Notes: a model not told the origin generated them from the letters alone. DNA of 64,000 nucleotides from Isoetes taiwanensis (GCA_021234155.1 JAJEKV010000322.1:1-64000), one strand, 5' to 3'; positions 25,990-38,706 are shown, counted from the stretch's first letter. Numbers and translations: made by a program.

Positions 25990-27860
25990 ATTGCATATAC
26001 TTTTGAAGATGTTGGAGACCAAGCAACCCTAAGTCTCGGAGGCCAAAGCAAAATGCAGGGGAAAATATTGATGTCTACACCTAGCATCAATTATGGGTGG
26101 CCTATAGCAAAAGAGATGCAGTTCCTTCAAAGATTCTCCTTAGAGTAGAAAGAGGTATTTAGCATGGAGTAAGCTAGAAAAAGTAGGGTGGGAGAATATG
26201 ATTGAAGTCATCTTGCCCTACTGAGGATGAGATTCTTCAACCAATGTCGATTAATTTTAGAAACTGGTGAGGGAGTGTGTGTAGAATCTGGGGCCTATGA
26301 GATTATCTTCGTGCAACAAAAGCACGGGCTTTGAACAAGCAGGGTCTTTCTGACCCTGAGCCACCTTGCTTCCTAGGTTTGACCAAGTCACTTGAGGATA
26401 CTTTATGTTTACCTTGCCACACAAATTTCCTTATTTGCGGTTTCAATCTACTTGCATGAGGCCTTATCGACCCACTATTGTCGAGGAGAAAAATACATGC
26501 GTGCTTGCTAGGGGGCATTTGCTATCTCCACACGCCACAAGTCACGACAATGGAGAATCACGTGCTTGATTTCTTCTTTATTCTGTGACTATAGGCTCCA
26601 GATAATCCATGTGTATGGTCTTTGTTAAAACTAGTGGGATCCCTAGAATTTTAGTGGCGACATCCTTCCTAACCACACTTTGAATACCCAAAATTGAGAT
26701 GTCTTGGTATTCAATAGAATTGCACATTTTGTTTTGTTCAAGCAAACTCGAGGCTTGCCCAAACCTATCCATAGCTTCAAGAAAAGTTCGGGCTGTTATC
26801 CCCATCCTTAAAAAAACAAAAGTGTCATGCATATTGCATGATGACAAAGCTACCCAAATCTTTTGGAAGAGCTAGATAGTTTATTAGTTTACGGGCATGG
26901 AGGTGGAGGGCTAATCTGGTGACAATTTACGCTACAATAGGCTGCTAAGGCATTAAAACTCTATATGTTTTAAAATATTGTTTGGAAATCCCAAATGTGC
27001 CATAGCTTTCTCTAGAAACTACCGACTTATTGTGTCATATGCATTTAAAGTCTAGTTTTAACAACATGCATCAAAGGCCCAGAGTTTGTTCCAATGTAGA
27101 CCCTCATAGGCCCCAAGATAATTGTCCGGATACTCCTTCTAGGTAGAAAGGAAGCCCGGTGGCGGGGGTTTATCACATTATGACTCAAGGTTGACTTATT
27201 TTTGCCAAGATTTTTGCTAACACCTTATAAGTTGTGTTGGTTAATGAAATAGGCCTTACAATCCTCCAAAGATTACAGATTGTCTACTTTGGGGATCAAT
27301 GCAATATGACCTGCATTTGGGGCTATTTTATTTGCTTTCAGGCACCTTGAAGGAAGATAGTTAAAACATCTTTCATAATCTCCCAAAATTCTAGGTAGAA
27401 CTTTTGGAGGGAACCGTCTAACCAGGGACTTTTTGCCCACGACCAATGATTTGAAAGTATCCCAAATCTCCCTTTGCAAAGGGACATCTAGTAGCTCCTC
27501 TTCCTTTATTTGTTGAGTGGAAGGGGAACATCATTCAAGAAAGCCTATAAAGTATATGCCATAAATTTCTTCACTTTGGGGCTTGCTTCTTCTCCGAAAC
27601 ATGTCAAATAGGGCTGCTTCGATGTTTAAATTTGTAAGATCTAGGCGGCTTGTTTTTTCTTTGAGAATCTTGATGAAATATATTGAGAGGCATTTTTTTT
27701 GGCTTGCTCTTTCCCTTTGAAGGTGTTCTTGTATCTGGATCAAGAACATGTGCAAAATCAACCGATATGCCTCTTCTTGATCTTCAATTTGCTACTTAAG
27801 CCGCTCCAATGGGACCATCGTGGCAAGAACAATTAATAAAAAATAACATCCTTCTAGAAC
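25990..27860 (-). mobile_element. LINE fragment A (reverse transcriptase, minus strand)
   Basis: Read on the minus strand, 27761-27531 gives an alpha-helical ILKEKTSRLDLTNLNIEAAL block. 27479-27273 contains ANKIAPNAGHIALIPKVDN, the 'IxLIPK' block of LINE reverse transcriptase. 26847-26578 contains DTFVFLRMG, which continues a degenerate 'YADDT' active site. 26518-26303 contains KFVWQGKHK and ends LFKARAFVARR, the usual 'W.G......GGL.......A' segment after the RT. The same family is present at 48070-48830 on the plus strand. Frameshifts and stops make it inactive. Endonuclease and ORF1 are not seen. Confidence 0.75.
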
Positions 27861-28637
27861 CGCCGACAGCTCGCGAAAATCATCGTCGCAAACAAAAAGT
27901 AATGAAGAACGAGCTAACTTTCATGCATAAACAATCTTAGAAATTTCAATCCGATGCTAAAACTATAGTTCTTTCCATATATCATCAAGCATAAAGAGCA
28001 ATTTCTTTCATGCATTTTCAATCGCATTACCGGAGATTACTTCTAAAGCGGTGACATTCTTAGAAATTCGGGTTTTTAAATCCATTGTTCTATAATCCAG
28101 GCTGCGAGAAAAGACATTTATGAGATGAGATTTATATCCATGGGAAGAATGCATTCATCATATCCGTATCAACAAGATCGTCGATTAGGAACCCTAACTC
28201 CATGGCCTGTAATGGAAAAATAGAATCCCGGCCTTAGCTTGGGTTAATATTTGAAGCGACATTTTTTTGATATTAGCTACGGTGAGGGAGCAATGATTTT
28301 TGATATGTGTCAATTAAGACTTCGATATCTTTTTTGCAAAAGCCCGAATCGATCAATCGAAAGTGTGTCGCATGCTGTAGAACATCATTTACATACCTTT
28401 CAGCTCTGCATCGGTTCCACACGATAGTTGCGGGTCGAGAGGAAGTAGATTTTTGAGATTTTAAAATTTCTTTGGGCCGTCGATCTCAATTTCTGGTCAA
28501 TCAATAGCTCAAAATGAATACAGACTAATGTGCACGACCACGTGGCATAGCTAACCTTGAGGAAAGTGGGCAGCTTCGGGTTAGGCAACCATTTTTAAAA
28601 GGGCTTACTCGGGTCATGTGCCTATTAGTTCTATTTA
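27861..28637. other. unassigned DNA
   Basis: No gene or repeat end is evident. This may include more of the LINE, but I could not recognise it. Confidence 0.35.
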
Positions 28638-29148
28638 TCTTATATTATAATGTTTTAGTGCAAGTAATGGACCCGCCCCTAGATCCGATGGTGAGGATCT
28701 GCGATGTTTGAAGGGGCGGTGGGGATTAAACACAAAAAGGGTAGCGATTTTGTTGCCTCATCGAAACTTATGATAGCGAGCGAGGCGGGTGATGGCAAGG
28801 GTTTTGCGAGGGGAGCTATGCATGCTTGAGCATTTGCAGCCTCACTCCGTATCCGGACATGAACCAACGATCTTTGAAGGTTACCATGCCTTTGAAGGGG
28901 GTTCCATTATCTTCTTTGTTCTTCATTTGAAGATGAAGCGGGGCTTCTTGGTGAGTTGTTTACCAACGACACGGGTTGATCTTATAATTTAGAGGAGGTA
29001 AACCAATAGGATCGTCTTTGTGAAGACACCTAGGTGAGTTTTTTCTTTGATATCTAGATTCTTTGTTTAAATGCAGGATTTAGGCCTTGCCGGAATTTAT
29101 CTTCACGATCTTTGTTGTTTAAATGCACAAAAAAGGAACAAGTCTTAA
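28638..29148 (+). mobile_element. orphan Helitron 5' end
   Basis: TCTTATATTATAATGTTTT at 28638, preceded by A, matches the family's start, and the following GTAATGGACCCGCCC matches the start of the element ending at 56309. Another complete Helitron begins at 29149. That is consistent with a nested insertion, but no 3' end for this outer copy was found after 30136. Confidence 0.5.
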
Positions 29149-30135
29149 TCTTATATTATAAAGTTTTTTAGTGTATGTCTTGCATCAAACCCTAATTTAG
29201 ATAGTTGAGATCGTCGATAGCATTTGAAGGCCGAGATTTATCGCACAACTTTCCACCACCATGATTGGCCATGCTCGATCTCTTAAGAGGAAAGGGAAAA
29301 TGGCGGAAAAGAAAATCATCCCGTCAGGAAAGAAAGGAAGGCGACCCTCGACGACCGCGCCGGCAGTTTATCCGCTTTTCCGCCAGATCAGGCCGAGATC
29401 AGATCGGCGACATCACTTGCGTCAGGCAGGCGGCATCCTCGCTGATCGGCTGCAGATCGGCAAACCTCGCCATCGGAATCTTGCGCGAGCGAGATCAATT
29501 GCGGGCAGGCGTCAACATCGGATCGAACGTCAGTATCAACTGCGCGCTTTCCGGGAATCGACGCCATCGATCGACTACGCCGGATCTTGCTGCCAGATCC
29601 GGAAAACATCGACGCGCGATCGGCAGATCCGGCATCAATCCATCAGGCGGCTTATCCGTCAGGATCCGGGCATCAGGCCATCAATCAAATCGACCGGAAT
29701 CGACTATCGATTGCGTGGCGGCGGCGACATCGATCAATCTTCGCGCTTTATCATCGGCGGCCCATCTTAAACGCGCAGATCGAGCCAGACTCGATCAGAT
29801 CAAACACAGAATCCGTTTCTGCGGCACGTCAGGCGATCGAGGAAGGAATGGAAGGAATGGAGAGGAGGAGAAGAGGTAAAAAAAAAAAGAGAGAAGGAGA
29901 AAGTAAATGTGCGGTGGAAAAAGAAAAAGGAAAAACGAAGTGTGTAAGAAAATGAGGAAAAGGATATGCGGGATGTGAGCAAAGGGATCCTCAAATGCAC
30001 AAAACCTCTTTATAGAAAGCCTAGCAATGATGGACTTGGTTTCTATTATATTAGATGTATAAAAATGAGTCCGAAATAAGGTTTCATCCACAAATATTCC
30101 CAATATTTGCAAAGAACGCCAGGCACCATTACTAG
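29149..30135 (+). mobile_element. non-autonomous Helitron, 1.0 kb, with GATC-rich core
   Basis: It starts TCTTATATTATAAAGTTTTT at 29149 and ends GGCACCATTACTAG at 30135, between host A (29148) and T (30136). The first 160 bases match the start of the Helitron at 43013, including the GATTGG(T/C)CATGCT and CTCTTAAG blocks. Its GAAAA(T/A)...ATGCGGGAT end also resembles that element near 44695. The hairpin before the end is degenerate. The core (29270-29840) is CpG- and GATC-rich and is followed by a purine-rich stretch (29840-29960). Confidence 0.75.
29340..29840. repeat. GATC-dense GC-rich island
   Basis: About 18 GATC sites occur in about 450 bases, mostly within GATCGG, AGATCC, ATCGAC and CATCAG contexts. 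That is roughly ten times the chance rate for random sequence. Overlapping long open frames here (29261-29770 and 29265-29879) follow from the composition and show no domain. Confidence 0.7.
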
Positions 30136-30967
30136 TATTCAAAATAGTGGCGACCCTACACTCCTCTTGATTCTTTGGATAGGCTACATTGTATGTTAGT
30201 TTCCTTGCATTGGAAATTTGGATTAGGCTCCGGTGACAATTTTAATGAAGACCGTTATAAGGAAGTGATGGCGGGGAAGATGCATCCGGGAACTGCGGGG
30301 AATGGTTATTTGGGTTGCAGAGATGAAGAACACCTTGAGAGCCTAAAATGTGACAAAGTTTCGCCCAACAACTAAGTGGGGACTTTGATTTTTGAATGGG
30401 GACTTTGCCTGGCGCTTGCAACCCGGTATCATTAGAGCATTCTTAGTTTGAAGAACAAAAAATCGTGAAAAGGTCTTTGAAGATTCACAAGGAAAAGAAA
30501 AGTAGTTTGCTAAAGCACAAGCTTAAGTTCTCGGCGCTCATCAGGAATAAATTACTATTAGCATATTTCCCTATTATGTGAATGGCTTTGGCTAAACTTG
30601 CTCAATATTAATCCCAAAACTTGTTTAGCTAAAACTCTACACTTTTTTTCTCTCATACTTTCTATACTTTTAGCTAAACTAACCCAAACATCATCCAAAA
30701 ATTTTTCTATGGTGTGGCCAACAGGAAAATATTAAACCAAAATTACTATACTTTTTTTTTCAATATATTCCACTTATTTTGGTCATTTTCTTTCTTAAAA
30801 CATTCTAAAATAATGTTAATTAAAGTACAGGACTCAAATCAATTCTTAATGCTAGAAACTAAACTACTACATTAGGGATTATTTGAGATCATAAAAGGGC
30901 CTTCTAAGAAACTAAACTATATGAACTACCAATCAGGAAAATAGAGCGCTAATCCCAAGAAAAGCAG
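30136..30967. other. AT-rich DNA with TTTGGCTAAA-like motifs
   Basis: No gene is seen. TTTAGCTAAA and TTTGGCTAAA variants recur here (30590-30680) and again on the other side of the next MITE (31430-31530), perhaps remains of another MITE family. Confidence 0.35.
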
Positions 30968-31296
30968 TTATAACTAACTCATAGGATCACATTTTCTAGC
31001 ATAAGTGTTAATAGAAAAGTCCAAATGAGCTCTTGTTTGGTGCAATAGATAGATCTCATTGAGATCTTTTTCCAACCTTGGGTGGTTTTATATCTCTTTC
31101 CCAGTAGAATAGTAAAAAATGGTTAAAACCATATTTTTTGTAGTTTTGACAATCATAAGTGGTTAAAATATGTGCAAAGCACCTAAGATTGAAAAAGATC
31201 TCAACGAGATCCATCTATTGCACTAAACGAGCTCATTTTGACTTTTTCTATCACCAGGTTATGCTAGAAAATGTGATCCGGTGAGTTAGTTATAAC
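30968..31296. mobile_element. foldback MITE with long inverted repeats
   Basis: About 120 bases from 30968 are repeated in inverse orientation ending at 31296. Shared landmarks are GGATCACATTTTCTAGCATAA, GAGCTC and TGCAATAGATxGATCTC. The outermost eight bases on each side are GTTATAAC, which is its own reverse complement. They can be read either as an 8-bp target duplication, which would point to a hAT-type element, or as repeat ends. The interior has no coding frame. Confidence 0.7.
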
Positions 31297-32684
31297 AGTT
31301 TTCCGACCGGACCGTCGAACTTCGATTTCGACAGTAGTTCATTGATCTTCATTTGGCTTAGTTGGCATGTTTTTAAGGCCCATCTGAAAAAAAAACCTAA
31401 TGAATCATATATTTCATATAAACTAGAATGATGTTAGCTAAACTAGACTGAAATTCATTCTAAAAAGTTTCTATGGTTTAGCTAAAAGAATACAAAAATT
31501 CCACTCTCTTACTTTCTAGCGTTTGGCTAAAGAGCTCAGGGTTGATCACGATCCAGAAAAAAAAGTTAAGCTAAAATTATTATTTTTTCCAATTTTTTCC
31601 ATTTACTTTTTTATCCAATTTTTTTGAAAATGTGTTAAAAAATCGCCAAACAGCTAAGTTTAGCCCATAAATTATTCCATCTTTGCTCATAGGTGTTTCC
31701 CATGTGAAAACATGCTATTTCTTTGTTTGGGAACGTTTATGTGCCACTACATAAGGAGGTTGCGACATATGAATCGGTTGCAATGGCGATAACCCTGCGT
31801 GAGATATATATCTCAAGACATGGATATACAATAATGTGGGTCAACCTTTGCCGTGTCAATTAAAAAGTGCATCTTGTTGCCATAAGCCGTTTGTCAAGCT
31901 TATTTTAGTTTAATCGGAAATAAAATTCCTTGGATGTCGGACCATGATTCTTTCGCGGTGATATCGAGATTCAAAACCTAGCAACTTGGATCATATTATC
32001 TTTGCTAAATGTCCATAGAAGATTATGATATGGGGACATTTGGGAGAAGCCAAAATGGGGTTCTGCTGCAAACTAAACTACTTACATGCAATAAGGTGTG
32101 ACAACACACTTGGGAGAAATAATTCTATCACAAAGACATAATGAATTCTAACAAAGTCACACTAAATTTACATTTTATTTGGTGGCGATTGTAGTGGTGG
32201 TCCAATTTTACTTAGTTCTCACAGCCTTTATAACCAACTCACCATTAGTATTTTCCCACATAACAATTTTCCTTTTTTAATGACTAACTATATACTTACA
32301 TATAACGCGGATCATTAGAAAATTGAATTCTATCATAAAGACATAGAATCGGACCAAATTTTCATGTTACTTGGAAAAAAATGTAACTACTAAGTAACAT
32401 TGATGTTATGCATAGTCCATAGAGTTTACAAGGGAGCATAAGTGTGCAAGAAATTTTGAGAGGCATTTAGAGTGGCCTTTAATATTTGGTTATTAATGTT
32501 TGTAGCCATAGGTGGAATCTGGTATTTGCCATCCAATGCCTCTCCCCAAACATTATAACAGAATTCCTTAAAAAAGAAGACATGGGTAGAATATGGTCCT
32601 TAAAATTTGCTATCAAATGGCCTTCATTGAAAATAGTATGAGAAATTCTTTAAGAAAACAAAGTACAACGTATGAGGTTGATAT
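31297..32684. other. unassigned AT-rich DNA
   Basis: No gene is seen. The stretch includes a diverged internal duplication near 32440-32660 with GAATTCCTTAA-like blocks. Confidence 0.35.
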
Positions 32685-32816
32685 TTTGTATTGTAGTGCT
32701 TTTAGGTTCTGTTGGGCCCATCCTTGGGCGGTGTAATGTGAAGATTGATATTTTAAGATGATTTATTAACAATTTGTATTGTAGTGCTTTTAGGTTCTGT
32801 TGGGCCTAGCCTTGGG
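32685..32816 (+). repeat. 44-bp direct repeat, 88-bp spacing
   Basis: TTTGTATTGTAGTGCTTTTA and the following GGTTCTGTTGGGCC at 32685 recur at 32773 almost unchanged. Confidence 0.8.
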
Positions 32817-32860
32817 CCAGTATTTGAAGCATCTCTCAATCCCACTACCCAGTGAGACAC

Positions 32861-33033
32861 AAAGCCATTGTGGTATGATATGTGCCACATCTTGAAAATA
32901 AAAAATTAAAAGTTGGATTATTCTTGCAAACTTTTCTTTTTGCAGCAAAAGCCATTGTGGTATGATATGTGCCACATCACGAAAAATAAAAAATTAAAAA
33001 GTTGGATTATTCTGCAAGCTTTTCTTTTCGCGA
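32861..33033 (+). repeat. 87-bp tandem duplication
   Basis: The unit beginning AAAGCCATTGTGGTATGATA at 32861 repeats at 32948. The two copies are nearly identical apart from A-run lengths and a few changes, so the duplication is recent. Confidence 0.85.
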
Positions 33034-35380
33034 CCAAAAACTGCGGGCTCAAACATATGCCGAAGCTTAATCTTTGGGCACCATTAGTTCTATTTGGTGA
33101 CCTAAAGCGACTGAGAAAAAGTGGGAGCAAAAAAAATCGAGTTTGATACGTGTTCTTCTCTTCGTGGCTCTTCCCCCTCTCTTTTCGGCTCATGCCCTCA
33201 TTATCGGCAATCTCATGGGAAAGCACCCTTATCATTTCAAATTGAAATATTTACTCAAAACGGCGAAAACCTGACCCTGAATATCTTTGCTGTTAGCATT
33301 GGCGTACATTACGATAGGTGGAGCGCGTGGTTTTGTCGGCGATTGGATTAGACGAGAATACATGGGAATGTCGATGGTTTTCGAGGATTTCGCAGTAGTA
33401 AATTTGAACATTTACGATTGCAAAAAGGCCATGAATTTTGCTGTTCGTCGGCGGCTTGCTGGGAATGGTCGTCTGATCCCCGGCACCCTCACGTTTAAAC
33501 GCCGGCGTCTAATGCCAGGGCTGATGCTCTACCTGGCCGTACCGGACCTTTGCGAAGCTGAAATAGCCGATATTTAGGGAGCCAGTGGAGAAGCCGCATT
33601 GAAGAAGAAGGCAAGACAGCGGGGAAAGCCCCGAGTTGCCCAAAGATATCCGCCGCAGCTGAAGACTCCACGCCGCCAGCAGCGCCGCTTATTCGGGAGC
33701 AGGAGTTCGATAGTCGCCGATCCAACTGATGGATCGAGACCTCGAACGTTGTAATGCAGGAGGAGGCAGCAAAGAGGGTACCCTCAATTCCATACGACCG
33801 GTATCGGAAGGCATGTACCCATTACCCAAAGAATGGCAATCAAAATATGATGTGGAGTAAATTGTATCTTTGTGGGAGTTCGCGGGAAACGCTATTTTTC
33901 CGCGAAAATTCGCTAAGGCGCGGAAATACGAATTGATCCGTTGAGGCGCTTTTTGTTGACCTTTCTTTCACCGCCTAATGGCTCGAAGTGCGATCATGCG
34001 GTTCTGCATTACTCGGCAAGCGGGGGCGGATAATCTATATATTCACCACCCTTCTCCTGCAGGAAGAAGAAGAAAGGGTGGGTGCTACATGGCATGCATC
34101 TATCTCAATCCTATTGGTGTTGTTTGGGGAGGTTTGGAGGTGCATGGGGCCATGCATGATCCGTGGAACCCTACCTAGGGACCGATTAGGGATACAGGCC
34201 GATCTAGAGGCTAGAAGGCATAAAGCAGGCCGAAAGGTTAACACACACACATCTAGTCATTTCATTAACATTAATGAGAGGAAGAAGAAGGATAAGAAGC
34301 AAAGTCGCTTGACGAGATGCGATACGGACAGTAGCAACCAACATGCATGAGGCGGGGGAGCTTAGCGAAGCAACTTATGTGTTCTTTGTCGCGCCCGGAG
34401 GCGTTATTTCTTTATTACCATGCGGATACGAGCATAGCGACGATCGGCATCTGCGCGCAACCAGGCAGCATGCAATACGGGTCGAACCCGGCTTTGGCTA
34501 GGGATAGGGGAAAGCAAGAAATGCCATGTGATCTATGACCTAATGGCCACGATTATCTTGGGCTGAGTGGGGGTTGAGTCCACCCATCTGGTAACCAGTC
34601 GCAATGAGAGGGAATGAATGGAATCACGAGAGGAGGCCGTGCTAGGGCTACATGAAAAGAAAGAAAGAAAGGAAGTGGGAAGAAAGGGGTGGGTATAGCG
34701 AGACTTGAACACGGCGCAACTGTAGGGTTAAGGCCAATCTAACTCCCGGGCTTCTGACGCAAACCCATCACGCCTTGCCGATTTGGTTGGGAGCCAATCT
34801 AACTCCCGTCGGGGCCTCCATCCCGGCCTAAGCGTACATGGGACCACCAGGAATCATAGCATGCGTAATGCGGGGAAGGGGGCCAGAGGAACACCGTCCA
34901 ATCCAGTCAAGCCGATTGCCCCAGCCGATGATGAAACCGGAGCAAATGAGAATGAGTGGGGACATTACCTCGATCTCTAAGGCTGGAATACGATACGATC
35001 TAAAAGAAACCGCGTGTTCTTCAACCTCCCGATGTACAGCTCGTCTCTCGGACCTTCGACACCGTCGGGGAGCGGTGTAACTACCGAACTTCGGTGGTTA
35101 AAACCAAAGGTTGTGTTGTGATAACATTTCATTAACATTAATGATTTGTACATAATAGAATATAAGAGAGTCACTCCGCCAATACTCATTAAAGAGGCCC
35201 AACAAATTCGCTCGAGCAGTATAACCTTCAAACTTTGAAAGATCTACGCTAGGTGGGGTGAACCTATAACCACTCCTTGTCAGGTACACCTTTGTGCATG
35301 TCCTCGTCGGGGAAAGATGGCGTAGAGGATCAAAATGGAGATCAGAGAGAGGATAAGATTATGTTATGGCTGGAACCTTC
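33034..35380. other. unassigned, partly GC-rich DNA
   Basis: Frames at 33287-33577 and 33988-34350 are open but carry no motif I recognise. CATTTCATTAACATTAATGA occurs at about 34258 and again at about 35126, in the same orientation. It may mark related repeat edges, but I could not extend it into LTRs. Confidence 0.3.
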
Positions 35381-37126
35381 AACCGGGTAGCCTAATCGGT
35401 TTTAGAAAAATCTAATTTTCTTTGTTTATGACACAGTGCGGCTCCATGTTCCCCACAAATGCAAATGCTTAGCATTCAAGAGGGTAAACATGAGTAACCA
35501 AGCACTTGGTCGAAATAGCCAGACGATACATTTTGAATTGGATGCGACAGAGATGCTATCGTAGCGATGGATGGATGAGACGCTTTAAATGCCACCAATT
35601 GGGAAGCAAAGGTGTATGGGATGCAAGCAATCGACAAATATAATTTCAGATTGTTCCATTGTCGATCCAAATGGACTGCTTTTTAAAATTGTTTGATTTG
35701 TATGTTCCGAAAGGGAACAATGGGCGTGCTTACATTAGAAGCATGGGAGGAAGAAAGCGATCTGGTTGGTAGAAAGCACTTTGATAGAAGCCGATTGTAT
35801 CAAAGGATGCAAATGAACGAGGAAATGAGAATCCTTTACTAAATCTATTTACTAAAAATGGATAGGCTTTGTGGTTTTCCTTTGGGCCATTTCTATTGCC
35901 ATTGCCACTTGGGAGCATATTGTGGGGGGTAGTTACCCAAGAACTTCCCCCTCAGGCTTCCATCATGGGTGCTTCATGTTGCCTAGTCGCAACCCTCGTC
36001 AACTCTTTCTTCTACTACAAGTCCACCGTCAAGCACAAATGGACAATCTAGTTCCTTGCTTGTGCTTGATGCCCTCGATTATCTGTTTAACCGTGTTGCT
36101 TGTAATTGTGGCTCGTAACTACCCCATGCACAAGCGGCATTGGCTCGCCAACCTCTTTCAAGTTGCTTATGATGTGTGGCGCACTTGTTGCGGTCGGTTA
36201 TAGAGTTATGCACATTGGCTCCATGGTATCATCTTCGGAAGGGCGTCTTGGTAATGTCATTCCATATGCACTCCCCCGCCAGGTTGCTTGCTTTAGTTCT
36301 TTGGAGGTGGAAAGTGGGCATAGGAACCATTATAACATTTGGCATTTTGATACCATTTTGTAATTCAAGAAGATTGTAGTGGCACTTGCAATGTTGTTAA
36401 ATGGTGGTTATGCTCAAAAGGATCAAAATGGTTCATATCAACCGGATATTGCTAAAAACAAGGGATCATTTCTAGTGTAGAGAGGATATATATAATAATG
36501 CTAGAGTGTAGCTTAAAATCTATCCTTTACCCAATATTGATGTAATATTTCAATAAACATCATATTTCAAAGATTTCATGCTCAATGGCTCCACATTATG
36601 GCATTGACATAGCATGTCATACAGTGCCCAATAAATCCATCTGCTCATCCCAATGTAGAAGCGTCTTTTCGTGCGAATGGAAGCCATTAGCATGGGCTTT
36701 TTATGGGCAAATGTGTGTGTAGATAACATTGTAGACCTCGTGTGATGCGCATGGGATGCGCTATTGTGCCATTTTAACCCTATTCTGAGGCACCCGTTGC
36801 TAAGGAAGCAAGCATCAAGGTACTCCCTTAAGTTGTCTAATTTGGACATTTAAGCACATGTGTGCCCGAAGACATTCCATCGAAGAGCGAGCTCGTTTGC
36901 CTTCAGCAAGCTTTAAGGTGTTGTGGACCCAGTGCTAAGGCATAAGCAAGATTAGGGAGATGGGCATCAACCATTCCAACCACCTTATGAAAATGAATGA
37001 TATGGTGGTCGGTCCGGCCATTCGAGAAGGGGCAAGAAACCTTTCTTTTGCAGCCAAGATCTGATATGGAAGCTGTGGACTTTTACCTCAAGTGCTTGAG
37101 CTAAGAAAGCTTTCTGCACCACTCCA
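35381..37126. other. unassigned coding-like remnants
   Basis: Frames at 35871-36203 and 36106-36363 (plus) and 36849-36550 (minus) have protein-like composition but no nameable domain. They break into several frames, as other dead genes in this window do. Confidence 0.25.
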
Positions 37127-37636
37127 GGTCATTCCAAGTGGTGAGGAATATTATCGAGCCTCAAACCTCAACTCGTACCTGCTTTGTAACTGTTGTTGTG
37201 CATGGCATATAGGGCCTTCCAACCCTTGTCCCGGATGGGAGTATGTGGTAGAAGAAAACTCCACTTTCAAATACTTGTAGGTGGGAGCCACCTCCACATT
37301 TTGGTTTACGTAAGTGAAGGGGGTTTTGGTTGGCGCAAGGAACACAAAAAGCTCGCCCAAGCTCCATGTCCAAAGCTTCAACAAAGGGATGCCGTAGAAG
37401 CCATATATGGAAACCATGTTCTTCACAACTTTGGAAATTGAGAGTGCCTCAAAAGGATCTTCAGTCCAAAGTTGTGCACCAAATGTTTAATTTCAATCAT
37501 CAAGGTGGGTGTTAGTGGTTTTTTTTTTTTTTTTTTTGGGGGGGGGGGTTGTTATAAAAGAAGATATTAAAAACAATTACAAAATACTAATGTTTGTATT
37601 ATTATAAAATGCAAATGTGTGCTAATACTAAGATGC
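37127..37636 (-). mobile_element. LINE reverse-transcriptase relic in duplicated block, copy 1
   Basis: On the minus strand, 37426-37151 contains LGELFVFLAPTKTPFTYV and then VAPTYKYLKVEFSST, matching the 'K...V.........(F/Y)KYLGV' thumb region of LINE reverse transcriptases. A second frame gives a WKALYAMHNNxYKAG-like continuation. The same segment recurs at 41747-42210. Poly-T and poly-G runs (37517-37549) follow. It is a short, broken relic without the catalytic core. Confidence 0.5.
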
Positions 37637-38706
37637 CATGGAAACTTTGCAAAAAATTACCATCGGTTGCAAAAATGCCCAAAAGCAATTACTAAAAGCA
37701 ATTCTCGAATAGAAACTCTTTAGAAATACGAGGAAGGCAGAGGAATCACCTGAAACACCGCGGATCGCCTTAATCCCTACACTTCATGATCGCCTTAATC
37801 CCTGAAACACTTCCTGATCTGCCTGAAGCACTTTCTAATTCTCAGTTGCAGGAAAGAAATCGCCAAACAAGAGGTAAGACTAGTTTAGCACTCCTACCTT
37901 GAGAGTCTTATTGACAAAACAAATGCATTGACCTATTGATGCCTCGCTTTGGAGAAAAGTTACTTTACCAAATACTTTTTTTTTTCACTCTTTTTTTGCT
38001 CTTTTACTCTGGCTGACCTTCTTATTGACTGAATTGAGAAAGGCATCTCAGCCGAGGAAGGTCCTCAAATCAGGTCTGAGGGCCTTTCTCGAGTTGAGAA
38101 AGGCAGCTCAAATTGGAAGACTGGCAACTAGCTTCCATGCTTTGTAGATCACATATACTTCTCTGCTGGTGAGCATAACTTGCTTGGAGGTACTAAGTCC
38201 TCTTTGTCATGTGGGAAACCTACAAGTTCACTTATTGCACTCTGATTTCATGCTTCTAATATAGTGAATTTTTGTTTTGGTTTTCAGATTTATTTAGCTC
38301 AGAGTTTTGGATGTCATTGGATGATTCAGTATGGAATTTTGTCAATTGTTGTCTCTACTCAAGAGTTTTATTGCTAGTGCTACGGCCTCTAATACTTAAA
38401 AAAGTTAATGGCAACTATAGTTGGAGTTTAAGGCATGGTGTATAGCTAAATATCTTGCATTTTTACTTGCAGCTCTTTTGACTATTTCCCTTTACATCAC
38501 TACACTCTTGTCATTGTTAACCTTACATTCATCGCCTTCCATCATCAAGTGGCTGGTCTTTCCAGACTCAATGACCATCCTTTACTTTCTCTAGTTTGAG
38601 ATCTAGCAAAATGCAACATACCTAGGAGAACAGTAAAAAAGCAACTTCTTTTACCTCATATGATAAGGAAAGTCATTGACACATATGCAGGACCTTCAGC
38701 TTCTTT
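37637..38706. other. about 1.07-kb extra segment in duplication copy 1
   Basis: The paralogous block (near 42228) passes directly from ACTAAGATG to GCTAGTATAG, whereas here about 1.07 kb lies between these points. No terminal repeat is obvious. It contains an exon-like piece near 37850-37880 flanked by TTGCAG and GTAAGA. It may be an insertion in this copy or a deletion in the other. Confidence 0.45.

Noticed and set aside
29261-29879. Overlapping open frames of 169 and 204 codons in the GATC island
   Set aside because: Two frames of the same strand are open together and the reverse strand also has one. This reflects lack of TAA/TAG in GATC/CpG-rich DNA. No domain, and the residues cycle through R, I, D and Q.
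34690-34770. tRNA-like stretch around GAGACTTGAACACGGCGCAA
   Set aside because: The sequence resembles an inverted tRNA T-arm at first sight, but I could not form acceptor and anticodon stems on either strand.
36550-37100. Possible pentatricopeptide-repeat gene on the minus strand
   Set aside because: A few phrases (for example LFDGM, AEGKR) recalled PPR proteins, but no 35-residue periodicity could be shown and frames break constantly.
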